Source of the DNA: Longispora fulva
GTDB lineage: Bacteria > Actinomycetota > Actinomycetes > Mycobacteriales > Micromonosporaceae
Reading direction: 5' to 3'
Length of the DNA: 64,000 nt
Assembly (NCBI RefSeq): GCF_015751905.1
Contig: NZ_JADOUF010000001.1
Coordinates: 7,997,501 to 8,061,500 of the forward strand
Under the pieces are notes generated by a model. It was not told the origin of the DNA and made no database searches. It worked only from the letters and a program-made list of their open reading frames with translations. The stretch's first letter is position 1. Each line of letters starts with the position of its first letter. The position numbers and the translations under genes were made by a program. This document shows, in pieces, positions 13,181-23,399 of this stretch.

Positions 13181-13522
13181 GTGGCGAGCGGAAGCGCCAT
13201 CAGAGGCACCAGGGTCGGCTCAGGGCCGATGAGCCTGGCGGAGCGTGGCCAGCCGGCCCCGCGCCACCGGGTCTCGTACTGGTGCGCCAACGGACACGAG
13301 ACCGAGGCGGCCTTCTCCGCCGAGGTCCTGGAGCCCGATACGTGGGACTGCCCCCGTTGTGGGCTCCCCGCTGGACAGGACCGGGAGCACCCGCCGGACC
13401 GGCAGCGGACGGAGCCGTACAAGACACATCTGGCGTATGTGAAGGAGCGACGCAGTGACGCCGAAGGCGAGGTCATTCTCGCCGAGGCGTTGGCACGTTT
13501 GAGGCAGCTACGCGCCGGCTAA
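13181..13522 (+). CDS. rbpA: RNA polymerase-binding protein RbpA
   Basis: 113 residues from GTG 13181, preceded by AGGAG with a 5-nt spacer. The N-terminal sequence ASGSAIRGTRVGSGPMS is the conserved RbpA start, followed by the Zn-type core (YWCANGHE and CPRCG) and the C-terminal sigma-interaction region (TPYKTHLAYVKERRS-like; here EPYKTHLAYVKERRS). RbpA binds the primary sigma factor and stabilises open complexes in actinobacteria. An upstream ATG at 13151 is in frame but lies before the ribosome binding site. Confidence 0.96.
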   Translation: MASGSAIRGTRVGSGPMSLAERGQPAPRHRVSYWCANGHETEAAFSAEVLEPDTWDCPRCGLPAGQDREHPPDRQRTEPYKTHLAYVKERRSDAEGEVILAEALARLRQLRAG

Positions 13523-13550
13523 AGCCCTTGACCTAAGGCTCTTGGTCCAA

Positions 13551-13686
13551 GGCCCTTGATCTAAGGCCGGTGGCCGGCTGAGGGCGAATCTGGCAAGCGA
13601 AAGGCCGGTCCGCTAGGGCAGCGCCCTGCGGACCGGCCTTTCGTTAGCTAGCTCTCTGTGCGCAGTCCAGATTAGTTCTCAGCCGG
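13551..13686. repeat. Structured intergenic repeat, copy 1 (rbpA/pgl junction)
   Basis: 13551-13643 is identical over 93 bp to 55168-55260, and 13665-13686 is identical over 22 bp to 55265-55286. Inside, a 46-nt hairpin (13598-13643) has 16 bp, a one-base bulge, 5 more bp and an AGC loop. It is enclosed by an outer inverted repeat, arms 13574-13593 and 13667-13686, matching at 16 of 20 positions. Upstream, related short palindromes (cttgacctaagg, cttggtccaag, cttgatctaagg) stand in tandem at about 13528-13565. It lies between convergent genes and ends 2 nt from the pgl stop. It probably acts at least as a bidirectional terminator; whether it is a mobile or regulatory RNA element is open. Confidence 0.85.
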
Positions 13687-13688
13687 CC

Positions 13689-14453
13689 TCAACGCAGCAG
13701 AGAGCGGTAGCTGGGTTCTAGGCGGGACGCCGCCGCCTCGTCCAGCAGCCACAGGGTGCGGTTGACGCCCCGGACCCCGGCCGCCGGGATCTGCACCGGC
13801 CCAGCGCCGTGCAGGGCCATGCCGACCGCGTCGGCCTTGCCGTCGCCCGCGGCGATCAACCACACCTCCTCGGCGGTGTTGACGGCCGACGGGGTGAGCG
13901 TGACCCGGATCGGCGGCGGCTTCGGGGCGCCCCGGACCGCCGTGACCGTCCGGCGGTCGTGGGTGGCCGGCGCCTCGGGGAACACCGAGGCGATGTGGCC
14001 GTCCTCGCCGACGCCCAGCAGGAGGACGTCGAAGTGCGGGAGCTCCTGGGGGTGGCCGGAGCGGCCGAGCAGCTCGGCGTACCGGGCGGCGCCGGCCTCC
14101 GGGTCCGCGCCGTCCGGACCGTCGGTCGCCGGCATCGGGTGCATCCGGGCCGGGTCGAGGGGCACCGAGTCCAACAGGGCCGCGCGGGCCTGGGTCTCGT
14201 TGCGCTCCGGGTCACCGCCGGGCAGGAACCGCTCGTCGCCCCACCACACGTCCACCCGGGACCAGTCGATCGCGTCCCGGGCCGGGCTGTCGCGGACCGC
14301 CGCGTACACGGCGGCGGCGACCCGGCCGCCAGTGAGCACCACCGAGGCCACGCCGCGGGCCGCCTGGGCGTCGATCAGCCGGGTGATCAGCCGGGCCGCC
14401 ACGGCCTGGGCGAGCACCTCGGGGTCGGAGTGCACGACAACGCTGCCTGTCAC
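13689..14453 (-). CDS. pgl: 6-phosphogluconolactonase
   Basis: 254 residues of the SugarP_isomerase/DevB type. Family motifs VVLTGGRVAAAVYAAV, VWWGDERFLPGGDPERN and LLLGVGEDGHIASVFP are present. It hydrolyses 6-phosphogluconolactone, the product of Zwf. Start GTG with GAGAGGA about 8 nt upstream. It is the last gene of the tkt-tal-pgi-zwf-opcA-pgl cluster; the structured repeat begins just after its stop. Confidence 0.95.
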   Translation of the reverse strand: MTGSVVVHSDPEVLAQAVAARLITRLIDAQAARGVASVVLTGGRVAAAVYAAVRDSPARDAIDWSRVDVWWGDERFLPGGDPERNETQARAALLDSVPLDPARMHPMPATDGPDGADPEAGAARYAELLGRSGHPQELPHFDVLLLGVGEDGHIASVFPEAPATHDRRTVTAVRGAPKPPPIRVTLTPSAVNTAEEVWLIAAGDGKADAVGMALHGAGPVQIPAAGVRGVNRTLWLLDEAAASRLEPSYRSLLR

Positions 14454-14546
14454 AGGTCGCTCCTCTCGGGAACCACGGAAAATCGCGACCGCCGCCCGGG
14501 TTCGACGATGAACCGGAGGGCGGCGGGGGCGTACACGAAAAAGGGT

Positions 14547-15524
14547 CTAGACCGGTTCTTCCTCTGGCTCCGAGAGCGCCGGGTCGTGCCAGATGTGCAC
14601 CCGAGTCGGCGAGCGCTCGCTGAGGCCCCGGATGCCGGTGGCCGCCTCCAACGCCGCAGCGTAGGGCTGGTCCGCGTCGATCCGGCGCAGCTCCTCGGCC
14701 AGCTCCTCGCCGAGGGGCCGGGCCATCAGCGGCAGGGTCCGGTCCGGGTAACCGGTCCGGCGCAGCACCGCCGTGGTGCCGTGCTTCTCCAGCGCCATCT
14801 GGTCGCCGTTGGCGAGGGTGACCGCCACGGACGCCAGCTCGGACGCCGGCGTGACCGTCGGGGTCACCCCGAGCCGGGCCTTGAGCCAGCCGGCCAGCAG
14901 GGTCGCGCTCGGGTCGCCCACCGGCGCGCCGATCGCGATGCTGGCCGCCGGTGCCGGTGCCGCCTCGAACGCGCCGGCGACCAGGGTGCGCCACGGGGTG
15001 AGCCGGGTCCACGCCAGATCCGTGTCGCCCGGCGCGTAGTCGTCGGCCCGCTGCTTCACCGCGAGCGTCGGATCCGCCGACAGGTACGCGTCGCTGATCC
15101 GCCGGTCCGCCACCACCCCCAACGGGTCGTAGGCGATGCCCTCCGGCGGGTCGCAGTGCCACCACGTGACCACCGGGACGTCCGGGGCCAGCAGCGGCAT
15201 GGCCACCGACTCGGCGTGCAGGGCCAGCCGGCCGTGCATCCGCATCACGATGGCCTCGCACGGCCCGAGCCGGCCGCCGACCACGATCTCCGCGTCGAGC
15301 CGGGAGTTCGGGTTCAGCACGTCCCGGCGGACGATGATGAGCAGCCGGCACGGGTGCTGCTGCGCGGCGATCGTCGCCGCCGCCTCGGCCTCGCGGACGT
15401 GTTTCTCGTCCACGACGGCGATCAGCGTCAACGCGAGACCACTGGTCAGGCCGCCGGCGCTGCGCCGCTCGGCGGCGAGGGCCTTGACGACGTCGATGCC
15501 CGTGGTGTCCCACAGCGCGATCAC
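14547..15524 (-). CDS. opcA: Glucose-6-phosphate dehydrogenase assembly protein OpcA
   Basis: 325 residues. OpcA is an actinobacterial and cyanobacterial protein needed for full Zwf activity. The conserved MIALWDTTG start, VVTWWHCDPPEGIAYDPLG centre and DLAWTRLTPWRTLVAG region are recognisable. It lies directly downstream of zwf, the standard order. A motif resembling one after whiA (gtacacgaaaaagggtct) abuts its stop codon. Confidence 0.94.
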   Translation of the reverse strand: MIALWDTTGIDVVKALAAERRSAGGLTSGLALTLIAVVDEKHVREAEAAATIAAQQHPCRLLIIVRRDVLNPNSRLDAEIVVGGRLGPCEAIVMRMHGRLALHAESVAMPLLAPDVPVVTWWHCDPPEGIAYDPLGVVADRRISDAYLSADPTLAVKQRADDYAPGDTDLAWTRLTPWRTLVAGAFEAAPAPAASIAIGAPVGDPSATLLAGWLKARLGVTPTVTPASELASVAVTLANGDQMALEKHGTTAVLRRTGYPDRTLPLMARPLGEELAEELRRIDADQPYAAALEAATGIRGLSERSPTRVHIWHDPALSEPEEEPV

Positions 15525-15623
15525 GCGGGCCTCCCTTCGGTCGCGCCCGCGAGATCGCGCACGCGGCAGAGCTTCCTGACCGCTCGCTGGCGCTCGCTCA
15601 TGCCCATGTCCCCCTGAGCCTCG

Positions 15624-17141
15624 TCATGCCCGCCTCCACTGGCGTCCGGTACGGGCCAGCATCTCGTCGGCGGCGCGCGGGCCCCACTCGCCGGCCCGGT
15701 AGGTGTGCGGCTTCGTCCCCGCCCAGAACTCCTCCAGCGGATCGATCACCCGCCAGGACGCCTCCACCTCGGCCGCGTCCGGGAACAGCGTCTTGTCGCC
15801 GATCAGCACGTCGAGAACCAGGCGCTCGTAGGCCTCGGGGCTGGACTCGGTGAACGCCTCGCCGTACTGGAAGTCCATCGCGATGTCCCGCAGCTCCATC
15901 GCCGTCCCCGGCACCTTGGAGCCGAACTTGAGCATCAGCCCCTCGTCGGGCTGCACCCGGATCACGAGCTGGTTGTTGCCGAGCATCTCCACGTCCGCCG
16001 CGTCGAACGGCAGGTGCGGGGCCTTCTTGAACAGCACGGCGATCTCGGTGACCCGCCGCGGCATCCGCTTCCCGGTCCGCAGGTGGAACGGCACGCCAGC
16101 CCAGCGCCGGTTCTTGATGTTGAGCTGCACTGCGGCGTACGTCTCCGTCGTGGAGTCCTGCGGGACGTTCTCCTCCTGGTGGTAGCCGTCCGCGCGCTGG
16201 CCGGCGACCCAGCCCTGCACGTACTGGCCCCGGATCGCGTGCGATTCCAGGTCCTCCGGCAGGGTGATCGCCCGGAGCACCTTGAGCTTCTCGGTCCGGA
16301 TCTCCTCGGAGTCGAAACTCGTCGGCTCCTCCATCGCGGTCAGCGCCAGCAGCTGCAGCAGGTGGTTCTGCAGCACGTCGCGGGCGGCGCCGGCCGTGTC
16401 GTAGAACCCGGCCCGCGAACCGATCCCGACGTCCTCGGCCATCGTGATCTGCACCGAGTCCACGTAGTGCGAGTTCCACACGGGCTCGAACAGCGAGTTG
16501 GCGAAGCGCAGCGCCAGGATGTTCTGGACCGTCTCCTTGCCGAGGTAGTGGTCGATCCGGAACACGTCGTGCCCGGTGAACACGTCGTCGACCAGGTCGT
16601 TGAGCGCCTTGGCCGACTCCAGGTCGTTGCCGAACGGCTTCTCCACCACGACCCGGCGCCAGCCGCCGGACACGTTGTTGTTCGCCATCCCGGTGCGCTC
16701 GAGCTGCTTGAGCACCATCGGGAACGCCGGCGGCGGGATCGACAGGTAGAACGCGGCGTTGCCCGGGATGCCGTGCGTGGCGCGCAGCTCGTCGAGGGTC
16801 TCGGCCAGGTGGTCGAACGCCACGTCGTCGTCGAACGAGCCGCCCACGAACTTGATGTTGCCGACCAGCCTGGACCACACCTCGTCCCGCCACGGGGTCC
16901 TGGCGTGCTGCTGGGCCGACTTGCGGGCCAGTTCCTCGAAGTCGCCGTCGCCCCAGTCGCGCCGGGCGAAGCCGAGCACGACGAAGCCCGGGGGCAGCAG
17001 CCCCCGGTTCGCCAGGTCGTACACCGCGGGGATCAGTTTCTTGCGTGACAGGTCGCCGGTGACGCCGAAGATCACCAGGGCGCAGGGCTCCGGGATCCTC
17101 GGCAGCCGCCGGTCCTGCGGGTCGCGAAGGGGGTTGGTCAC
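15624..17141 (-). CDS. zwf: Glucose-6-phosphate 1-dehydrogenase
   Basis: 505 residues, normal length. The N-terminal dinucleotide-binding motif (VIFGVTGDLSRKKL) and the active-site signature RIDHYLGKE are intact. It catalyses the NADP-linked entry step of the pentose-phosphate pathway. Start GTG overlaps the pgi stop by 4 nt (GTGA). OpcA, its assembly partner, follows 99 nt downstream. Confidence 0.97.
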   Translation of the reverse strand: MTNPLRDPQDRRLPRIPEPCALVIFGVTGDLSRKKLIPAVYDLANRGLLPPGFVVLGFARRDWGDGDFEELARKSAQQHARTPWRDEVWSRLVGNIKFVGGSFDDDVAFDHLAETLDELRATHGIPGNAAFYLSIPPPAFPMVLKQLERTGMANNNVSGGWRRVVVEKPFGNDLESAKALNDLVDDVFTGHDVFRIDHYLGKETVQNILALRFANSLFEPVWNSHYVDSVQITMAEDVGIGSRAGFYDTAGAARDVLQNHLLQLLALTAMEEPTSFDSEEIRTEKLKVLRAITLPEDLESHAIRGQYVQGWVAGQRADGYHQEENVPQDSTTETYAAVQLNIKNRRWAGVPFHLRTGKRMPRRVTEIAVLFKKAPHLPFDAADVEMLGNNQLVIRVQPDEGLMLKFGSKVPGTAMELRDIAMDFQYGEAFTESSPEAYERLVLDVLIGDKTLFPDAAEVEASWRVIDPLEEFWAGTKPHTYRAGEWGPRAADEMLARTGRQWRRA

Positions 17142-18691
17142 CGCAGCGCCGCCAGGAGCTGCGCGATGCCGGCGGCGCGGTCGGTCAGGTGCAGGTGCAG
17201 CACCGGGCGGTCCCGCTGGGCCAGCGCCTCGCGGTCACCGGCGGCCTGGGCCGCCTGCAACGCCCCGAAGGTGTACTCCTTGCCGCCGATCGGCAGATCC
17301 TCGGCCACGGCCCCCGTGATCTGCAGGAACACGCCCTTCGCCGGCCCGCCCTTGTGGTACTGCCCGGTCGAGTGCAGGAACCGCGGCCCCCACCCGAAGG
17401 TGACCGGCCGCCCGGTGCGCTCCGCGATCAGCGCGCGCAGCTTCTCCGCGTCGGCGTCGGCGTGCCGGTCGAGGTAGGCGAGCACTGCGACGTAGTTGTC
17501 GTCGCCGACGCCGTGGAAGAAGGCTTCCATGTCCCCGTACACCTCGACGGCCCCGTCGACCGACGACGCCTTCTCGGTCGGCAGCCCGGAGGCCAGCAGA
17601 CGGTTCGTGTTGTCCTTGCTCTCCTGCACGTTCGGCTGGTCGAACGGGTTGATCACCAGCACCCGGCCAGCGAGGGCCGTGGCGAATTCCCAGGCCAGGA
17701 AGTGCGCGCCGAGCCCGCCCGACACGCTCAGCTCCGGGGCCGCCAGGCCGCCGCTGAGGAAGGAACCGCTGCTCATCGCCCCGCCGACCGTGCAGCGCAG
17801 CACGTCCGGACCGCCGGCCACGGGAGCCGTCGGGCTCTCCAGGACCACGGGCAGGATGCCGACGCCGGCCTTGCCGGTCGACTCCGCGATCAGCTGCTCG
17901 ATCCAGTCGCCGAGGCCGACGATGCCGCTGCCGTCGTCGGCGATCGCGAGCTTGTCCCGGCCGGCCAGCGCCGCGGCGCCCAGGATCGCGCCCAGGGCCG
18001 TCGCCGGGCCCGCCGGGTCGGCCAGGGTCGCGTGCAGCGCAGCGGCCTCCGCGAGGAGCTCGGACACGTCCACGCCGGCCAACGCCGAGGGCACCAGGCC
18101 GAACGCGGTGAGCGCCGAGTAGCGCCCGCCGACGGTCGGGTCCGCGAGGAAGACCTCACGGGCCACGCCGGTCACCGCGGCCTCGAGCGGGGAGCCCGGG
18201 TCGGTGACCACGATCAGCTGGCGCGCCGGGTCCAGGCCCGCGTCCAGGTACGCCCGGCGGTGGCTGTCGGTCTCCACCGTCCCGCCGGACTTGCTCGACA
18301 CGACCAGCACCGTGCGGTCCAGCCGGTCGGACACGGCCGCGCGGACCTGGCCCGGGTCGGTGGTGTCCAGCACGGTCAGGTCGACGCCCAGGGTCCGGCA
18401 GATGACCTCCGGGGCGAGCGAGGAGCCGCCCATCCCGGCGAGCACGACGTGGTCGAGCCCGTCGGCCAGCAGCTCCGCGCGCAGCTTCGCCAGCCGGTCG
18501 ACGAGCTGCTGGGACGCTTCGAGCACCTTCAGCCAGCCGAGGCGGATGCTCGCCTCGGGCTCGGCCTCAGGGCCCCACAGGGTGGCGTCGCCGGCGGCGA
18601 GCAGCGCCGGCACATCCTCGGCCGTGAGCGCGGCCAGCACGCCCCCCGCGTCGACGGAACCGCGGACGGTCAGCCCGCCGCCGGCGATCAA
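17138..18691 (-). CDS. pgi: Glucose-6-phosphate isomerase
   Basis: About 517 residues. The sugar-binding motifs [14 protein letters not shown] and [12 protein letters not shown] and the C-terminal [18 protein letters not shown] are present, typical of the Pgi form found beside tal in actinobacteria. No ATG or GTG fits the N-terminus. The TTG at 18691 overlaps the tal stop as TTGA and is the best start. It interconverts glucose-6-phosphate and fructose-6-phosphate. Confidence in the exact start is moderate. Confidence 0.93.
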   Translation of the reverse strand: MIAGGGLTVRGSVDAGGVLAALTAEDVPALLAAGDATLWGPEAEPEASIRLGWLKVLEASQQLVDRLAKLRAELLADGLDHVVLAGMGGSSLAPEVICRTLGVDLTVLDTTDPGQVRAAVSDRLDRTVLVVSSKSGGTVETDSHRRAYLDAGLDPARQLIVVTDPGSPLEAAVTGVAREVFLADPTVGGRYSALTAFGLVPSALAGVDVSELLAEAAALHATLADPAGPATALGAILGAAALAGRDKLAIADDGSGIVGLGDWIEQLIAESTGKAGVGILPVVLESPTAPVAGGPDVLRCTVGGAMSSGSFLSGGLAAPELSVSGGLGAHFLAWEFATALAGRVLVINPFDQPNVQESKDNTNRLLASGLPTEKASSVDGAVEVYGDMEAFFHGVGDDNYVAVLAYLDRHADADAEKLRALIAERTGRPVTFGWGPRFLHSTGQYHKGGPAKGVFLQITGAVAEDLPIGGKEYTFGALQAAQAAGDREALAQRDRPVLHLHLTDRAAGIAQLLAALR

Positions 18692-19779
18692 CGCGCGGCC
18701 TTGAGCTGGGCCTCGACGCTGGCGAGGAGCTCGTTCCAGCTGGTCTCGAACTTCACCACGCCGTCGCGCTCGAGGTGGTCGACCACGTCGTCGTAGTCGA
18801 CGCCGGCCGCCGCGATGTCGGCCATCACCTGCTTGGCGTCGGCGTAGTGGCCGGTGATCGTGTCCGGGAGGGTCACGCCGTGGTCGGCGAAGGCCTCCAT
18901 GGTCGCCTGGGGCATGGTGTTCACGGTACCGGGGGCGACCAGGTCCGCCACGTACATCACGTCCGAGTAGGCCGGGTTCTTCACGCCCGTGGACGCCCAC
19001 AGTGGCCGCTGGGGACGGGCCCCGGCGTCGGCGAGCGCCTGCCAGCGCGCGGAGGCGAAGACGTGCTCGTAGGCCTCGTACGCGAGCCGGGCGTTGGCAA
19101 CCGCGGCCTTGCCTGCGAGCGGGTGGCCGTCACCGAGCCGCTTGTCGATCTCGGTGTCCACCCGGGACACGAAGAACGACGCGACCGACGCGATCTTGGA
19201 CACGTCGTGGCCGTTCGCGCGAGCCTGCTCCAGGCCGGCCAGGAACGCGTCCATCACGCCCTTGTACCGGTCCAGGCTGAAGATCAGCGTCACGTTCACC
19301 GAGATGCCGGCCGCGAGCGTGGCCGTGATCGCCGGCAGCCCGGCCAGGGTCGCCGGGATCTTGATGAACAGGTTCTCCCGGTCCACCAGCCACCACAGGC
19401 CTTTGGCCTCGGCGATCGTCTCCGCCGTCCGGTCGGCCAGCCGCGGGTCGACCTCGATCGACACCCGGCCGTCGAGCCCGTGGGAGGTGTCGAACGCCGG
19501 CCGCATCACGTCGCACGCCCAGCGCACGTCGTAGGTGGTCAGCATCCGGGTGGCCTCCTCGACGGAGAGCCCCCGGGTGGCCAGGTCCTTGACCTGCTCG
19601 GCGTAGTCCGAGCCCTCGGCCAGGGCCTTGGCGAAGATGGTCGGGTTGCTGGTGACCCCGCTGACGTGGTCCTCGCGGCGCAGCCGGTCCAGGCTGCCGG
19701 ACGCGAGCCGTTCGCGGGAGAGGTCGTCCAGCCACACCGCGACGCCGGCCGTGGTCAGTTCGGCGAGTTTGTCGGACAT
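18688..19779 (-). CDS. tal: Transaldolase
   Basis: 363 residues of the Tal subfamily found in actinobacteria and cyanobacteria. Motifs include the N-terminal [11 protein letters not shown] and [13 protein letters not shown], the Schiff-base lysine region [10 protein letters not shown], and [16 protein letters not shown]. It transfers dihydroxyacetone units in the non-oxidative pentose-phosphate branch. It lies 3 nt after tkt and overlaps pgi, so all are co-transcribed. Confidence 0.96.
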   Translation of the reverse strand: MSDKLAELTTAGVAVWLDDLSRERLASGSLDRLRREDHVSGVTSNPTIFAKALAEGSDYAEQVKDLATRGLSVEEATRMLTTYDVRWACDVMRPAFDTSHGLDGRVSIEVDPRLADRTAETIAEAKGLWWLVDRENLFIKIPATLAGLPAITATLAAGISVNVTLIFSLDRYKGVMDAFLAGLEQARANGHDVSKIASVASFFVSRVDTEIDKRLGDGHPLAGKAAVANARLAYEAYEHVFASARWQALADAGARPQRPLWASTGVKNPAYSDVMYVADLVAPGTVNTMPQATMEAFADHGVTLPDTITGHYADAKQVMADIAAAGVDYDDVVDHLERDGVVKFETSWNELLASVEAQLKAAR

Positions 19780-19782
19780 GAC

Positions 19783-21840
19783 TTATCCCTTCACTCGGGC
19801 GAGGGTCCTGCGGGCCGCCGCGACGACGTTGTCGACGGTGAAACCGAACTTCTCGAACAGCGTCTGGTACGGGGCGCTTGCCCCGAAGTGCTCGATGCTC
19901 ACCGACTCGCCGGCGTCGCCGACCAGGTGCCGCCACGGCATGGCGATCCCGGCCTCGACGCTGACCCGGGCCCGCACGGCAGGCGGCAGCACGTGGTTGC
20001 GGTACTCCACCGGCTGGGCGTCGAACCACTCCTGGCAGGGCACGGACACGACCCGGGCGCTGATCCCCTCGGCGGCCAGCACCTCGCGGGCGCCGACGGC
20101 GAGCTGCACCTCGGAACCGGTGGCCATGATGATCACGTCGGTGCCGTCGGCGAGCACGTACCCGCCCTTGTCGGCGTCCGCCGCGGCCTCCGGGTCCAGG
20201 GTCGGCACGTTCTGCCGGGTCAGGGCCAGGGCGGTCGGCCGGTCGGTGTGCTCGAGGGCCTTGCGCCACGCGACGGCGGTCTCGTTGGCGTCGGCGGGGC
20301 GGACCACGTCGAGGCCGGGGATGGCCCGCAGTGCGGCCAGGTGCTCGATCGGCTGGTGGGTCGGGCCGTCCTCGCCGAGGCCGATGGAGTCGTGCGTCCA
20401 GACGTAGATCGTGGGCAGCTTCATCAGCGCCGCGAGCCGGACGGCCGGGCGCATGTAGTCGCTGAACACCAGGAACGTGCCGCCGTACGGCCGGGTGCCG
20501 CCGTGCAGCGCGATGCCGTTGAGGATCGAGCCCATGGCGTGCTCGCGGATGCCGAAGTGCAGCGTGCGGCCGTACTCGTTGCCCGGGTAGTCCTTCGTTG
20601 CGAACTCCGCCGGGACGAACGACTGCGCGCCGTCCATCGTCGTGTTGTTGCTGCCGGCGAGGTCGGCCGAGCCGCCCCACAGCTCGGGCAGCGTCTCGGC
20701 GAGGGCGTTGAGCACCTTGCCGGACGCGACCCGGGTGGCCTGGCCCTTCGGGTCGGCGGGGAACGTCGGGAGCTTGTCCGTCCAGCCGGCCGGCAGCTCC
20801 TTGCGGGCGAGCCGCTCGAACAGCGCGTGCCGCTCCGGGTTCGCCGCGGCCCAGGCGTCGAACGACTCCTGCCACTCGGCGCGGGCGGCCTTCGCCCGGT
20901 CGTTGACCGTGCGGGCGTGCGCGAGGACGTCGTCGGCGACGACGAACGACCGGGTCGGGTCGAACCCGAGCACCTTCTTGGTCGCGGCGGCCTCCTCGGC
21001 GCCGAGCGCCGAGCCGTGCGCGGCGTAGGTGTTCTGCTTCTTCGGCGCGGGCCAGCCGATGATCGTCCGCAGCGCGATGAAGGACGGCTTGCCGGTCTCG
21101 CTCTTAGCGGCCTCCAGCGCGGCGAACAGGGCGGCCACGTCCTCGTGGTACTCGCCGGTCTTGAGCCAGTCGACCCGTTGCACGTGCCAGCCGTACGCCT
21201 CGTACCGCGCGCACACGTCCTCGGAGAACGCGATGTGCGTGTCGCCCTCGATCGAGATCTCGTTGTCGTCCCAGACCACGCACAGGTTGCCGAGCTTCTG
21301 GTGGCCGGCGAGGGAACTGGCCTCGGAGGTGACGCCCTCCTCCAGGTCGCCGTCGGAGGCGAACACCCAGATGTCGTGGTCGAACGGGCTGGCGCCCGGG
21401 GCGGCCTCGGGGTCGAACAGGCCGCGCTCGCGCCGGGCGGCCATCGCCATCCCGACCGCGTTGGCCAGACCCTGGCCGAGCGGGCCGGTGGTGGTCTCGA
21501 CGCCGGCGGTGTGCCCGTGCTCCGGGTGGCCCGGGGTCAGCGAGCCCCACTGGCGCAGCTGCTCCAGGTCCTCGAGCGTCAGCCCGTAACCGGACAGGTA
21601 CAGCTGGATGTACAGCGTCAGGGACGAGTGCCCGCAGGACAGGACGAAACGGTCCCTGCCCGCCCACGCCGGATCGGCCGGGTCGTGCCGCATCACCTTG
21701 TTGAACAGCAGGAATGCCGCAGGGGCCAGGCTCATCGCTGTGCCCGGATGCCCGTTGCCCGCCCGCTCCACCGCGTCGATCGCCAGTACCCGCGTCGTAT
21801 CCACCGCACGACGGTCGAGGTCGGACCAGTCCAGAGTCAC
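19783..21840 (-). CDS. tkt: Transketolase
   Basis: 685 residues, normal length. Thiamine-diphosphate motif region is seen (GDGDLEEG-type; here [14 protein letters not shown] with a later [12 protein letters not shown]), along with [13 protein letters not shown] near the N-terminus and the conserved [19 protein letters not shown]. It is the first gene of the pentose-phosphate cluster. Start GTG at 21840. It is divergent from ctaB across a 164-nt promoter region. Confidence 0.97.
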   Translation of the reverse strand: MTLDWSDLDRRAVDTTRVLAIDAVERAGNGHPGTAMSLAPAAFLLFNKVMRHDPADPAWAGRDRFVLSCGHSSLTLYIQLYLSGYGLTLEDLEQLRQWGSLTPGHPEHGHTAGVETTTGPLGQGLANAVGMAMAARRERGLFDPEAAPGASPFDHDIWVFASDGDLEEGVTSEASSLAGHQKLGNLCVVWDDNEISIEGDTHIAFSEDVCARYEAYGWHVQRVDWLKTGEYHEDVAALFAALEAAKSETGKPSFIALRTIIGWPAPKKQNTYAAHGSALGAEEAAATKKVLGFDPTRSFVVADDVLAHARTVNDRAKAARAEWQESFDAWAAANPERHALFERLARKELPAGWTDKLPTFPADPKGQATRVASGKVLNALAETLPELWGGSADLAGSNNTTMDGAQSFVPAEFATKDYPGNEYGRTLHFGIREHAMGSILNGIALHGGTRPYGGTFLVFSDYMRPAVRLAALMKLPTIYVWTHDSIGLGEDGPTHQPIEHLAALRAIPGLDVVRPADANETAVAWRKALEHTDRPTALALTRQNVPTLDPEAAADADKGGYVLADGTDVIIMATGSEVQLAVGAREVLAAEGISARVVSVPCQEWFDAQPVEYRNHVLPPAVRARVSVEAGIAMPWRHLVGDAGESVSIEHFGASAPYQTLFEKFGFTVDNVVAAARRTLARVKG

Positions 21841-21963
21841 GATTCCAAGCCCCTCATATCCCGAGAACGTCTCCGTTGACCCTACCTATCCGGGTCGGGG
21901 GCCGAGCGCTGAACCACCCGTGTACCCCGCGCTGCTGCGAACCAGGTCACGGGCATACCCTGT

Positions 21964-21978
21964 TCTACGTTTTGTAGA
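21964..21978. promoter_or_regulatory. Inverted repeat upstream of ctaB
   Basis: TCTAC-N5-GTAGA, 27 nt before the ctaB start and within the tkt/ctaB divergent promoter region. It is a perfect 5-bp dyad flanked by further A/T. A repressor-type site is inferred; no regulator is identified. Confidence 0.4.
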
Positions 21979-22004
21979 CACAGCCGGAGGGTGGCCAGAT
22001 ACCG

Positions 22005-22919
22005 GTGAGTACCGTCGCCGAACGCCCGGCAGAGCAGGTCGCGCGCGTGGGACTGGTCCGGGCGTACATCTCCCTGACGAAGCCGCGCATCGTCGAGCTG
22101 CTGCTCGTCACGACCGTGCCGGCGATGCTCCTGGCGAAGCGCGGGATGCCGTCGCCGTGGCTGATCCTGGCCACCGTCGTCGGCGGCACGCTCGCCGCCG
22201 GCAGCGCCAACGTGCTCAACTGCTGGTACGACCGCGACATCGACCCGCTGATGCGCCGTACCCAGTCCCGGCCGCTGGTCACGGGCCGGATCACGCCGCG
22301 CGGGGCCCTCACGTTCGGCCTCACGCTCGGCACGGTGGCCGTCGCGCTGATGGCGCTGACGACCAACTGGCTGGCCACGGCCCTGACATTCGCCGCGATC
22401 GTCTACTACGCGGTGATCTACACGATGTGGCTGAAGCGCACGACCCCGCACAACACCGTCCTCGGCGGGGCCTGCGGCGCGGCGCCGGTGCTGATCGGTT
22501 GGGCCGCGGTGACCGGCGGCCTGTCGTGGAGCGCGTGGCTGTTGTTCGCCGTGATGTTCTTCTGGCAGCCACCCCATTTCTGGGCGCTGGCCATGAAGTT
22601 CAAGGACGATTACGCGGCGGCGAGCATCCCGATGCTCCCCGTGGTCGCCTCGGCGCGGCGGGTCGCGCTGGAGAGCGTGATCTACACCGTGCTCACCGTG
22701 GTCGCCTCCCTCGCGCTCTGGCCGGTCGCACACCTCAGTTGGGTGTACGGGGTCCCGGCCGCCGCCGCGGGTGCGGTCTTCACCCGTGAGGCCGTCCGGT
22801 TCTACGTCCAGACGAGGCGCGGCGGCGAGCTCAGGACGATGCGGTTGTTCCACTGGTCGCTCACCTACGTGACGGTGTTGTTCGTGGCCGTGGCGGTTGA
22901 CGCATTGTTGACAGGCTGA
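22005..22919 (+). CDS. ctaB: Protohaem IX farnesyltransferase (haem o synthase)
   Basis: 304 residues of the UbiA prenyltransferase family with about nine membrane segments. The first Asp-rich motif is intact ([19 protein letters not shown], about residues 67-85), as are [20 protein letters not shown] and the [13 protein letters not shown] region. It adds a farnesyl chain to haem b for cytochrome oxidase. The start is GTG 22005 with GGAGGG about 14 nt upstream. ctaA, the next enzyme in haem a synthesis, lies 5 kb away. Confidence 0.96.
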   Translation: MSTVAERPAEQVARVGLVRAYISLTKPRIVELLLVTTVPAMLLAKRGMPSPWLILATVVGGTLAAGSANVLNCWYDRDIDPLMRRTQSRPLVTGRITPRGALTFGLTLGTVAVALMALTTNWLATALTFAAIVYYAVIYTMWLKRTTPHNTVLGGACGAAPVLIGWAAVTGGLSWSAWLLFAVMFFWQPPHFWALAMKFKDDYAAASIPMLPVVASARRVALESVIYTVLTVVASLALWPVAHLSWVYGVPAAAAGAVFTREAVRFYVQTRRGGELRTMRLFHWSLTYVTVLFVAVAVDALLTG

Positions 22920-23030
22920 TCTATCCGTTTCGGATATGTCGAGATTTAGCATCCTCGATAAGAGTAAGCATCGTCACACTCTTGGTCCGATGTTAAGCGC
23001 GGGTAAGCAGAAGGTGCCTACTGTGGTGGC

Positions 23031-23369
23031 ATGGCTGACGCATCGACTGCACCCGCAACGGAGCCGGACAGTACCGGCTCGCTCGAGATCCCGAGCGGAC
23101 TCGTGGCGGACATCGAAGAGTTCAAGGAAGCCCACGACGGCGCCAGCGCCGTGATCGAGTACGTGGGCCGGAAGGGCGCCCGCATCGTGCTCGTCGGCGA
23201 GGACGGCTCCTGGGGTGACCAGTTCGCCCCGGCGACGGACGTGGCCCGCGAGGCCTGCTCCCAGGCCGGTGTCTCGATCCTCTCCTCCTGGGAGCGCGAG
23301 ATCAGCGACCGGATGCGCGGCGGCTCCAAGCTGCTGCGGGCCATGAAGCGCAGCGTCTTCGCCCGTTAG
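23031..23369 (+). CDS. Conserved hypothetical protein, 112 aa
   Basis: An acidic N-terminal tail (about 20 residues rich in Ala, Thr, Pro, Ser, Glu) is followed by a compact region with alternating strands and helices (ASAVIEYVGRKGARIVLVGE and a Ser/Trp/Glu-rich helix near the end) and a basic C-terminus (KLLRAMKRSVFAR). No signal peptide, membrane span or known motif is visible. It lies between ctaB and an ATP-grasp gene, 30 nt before the latter, so the two may be co-transcribed. I do not recognise a function. Confidence 0.75.
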   Translation: MADASTAPATEPDSTGSLEIPSGLVADIEEFKEAHDGASAVIEYVGRKGARIVLVGEDGSWGDQFAPATDVAREACSQAGVSILSSWEREISDRMRGGSKLLRAMKRSVFAR

Positions 23370-23399
23370 ACCTCCCGCCAGGTGTGATGTGATGGGCCG

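Noticed and set aside
13551-13686. Insertion sequence remnant
   Set aside because: No transposase fragment and no clear target-site duplication at either copy; the short structured form fits a MITE/REP-like or terminator element better, which is left open.
18775-21879. A 1034-codon open frame on the plus strand opposite tal and tkt
   Set aside because: Composition artefact antisense to two well-conserved genes; its sequence is Arg/Gly/His-rich without motifs.
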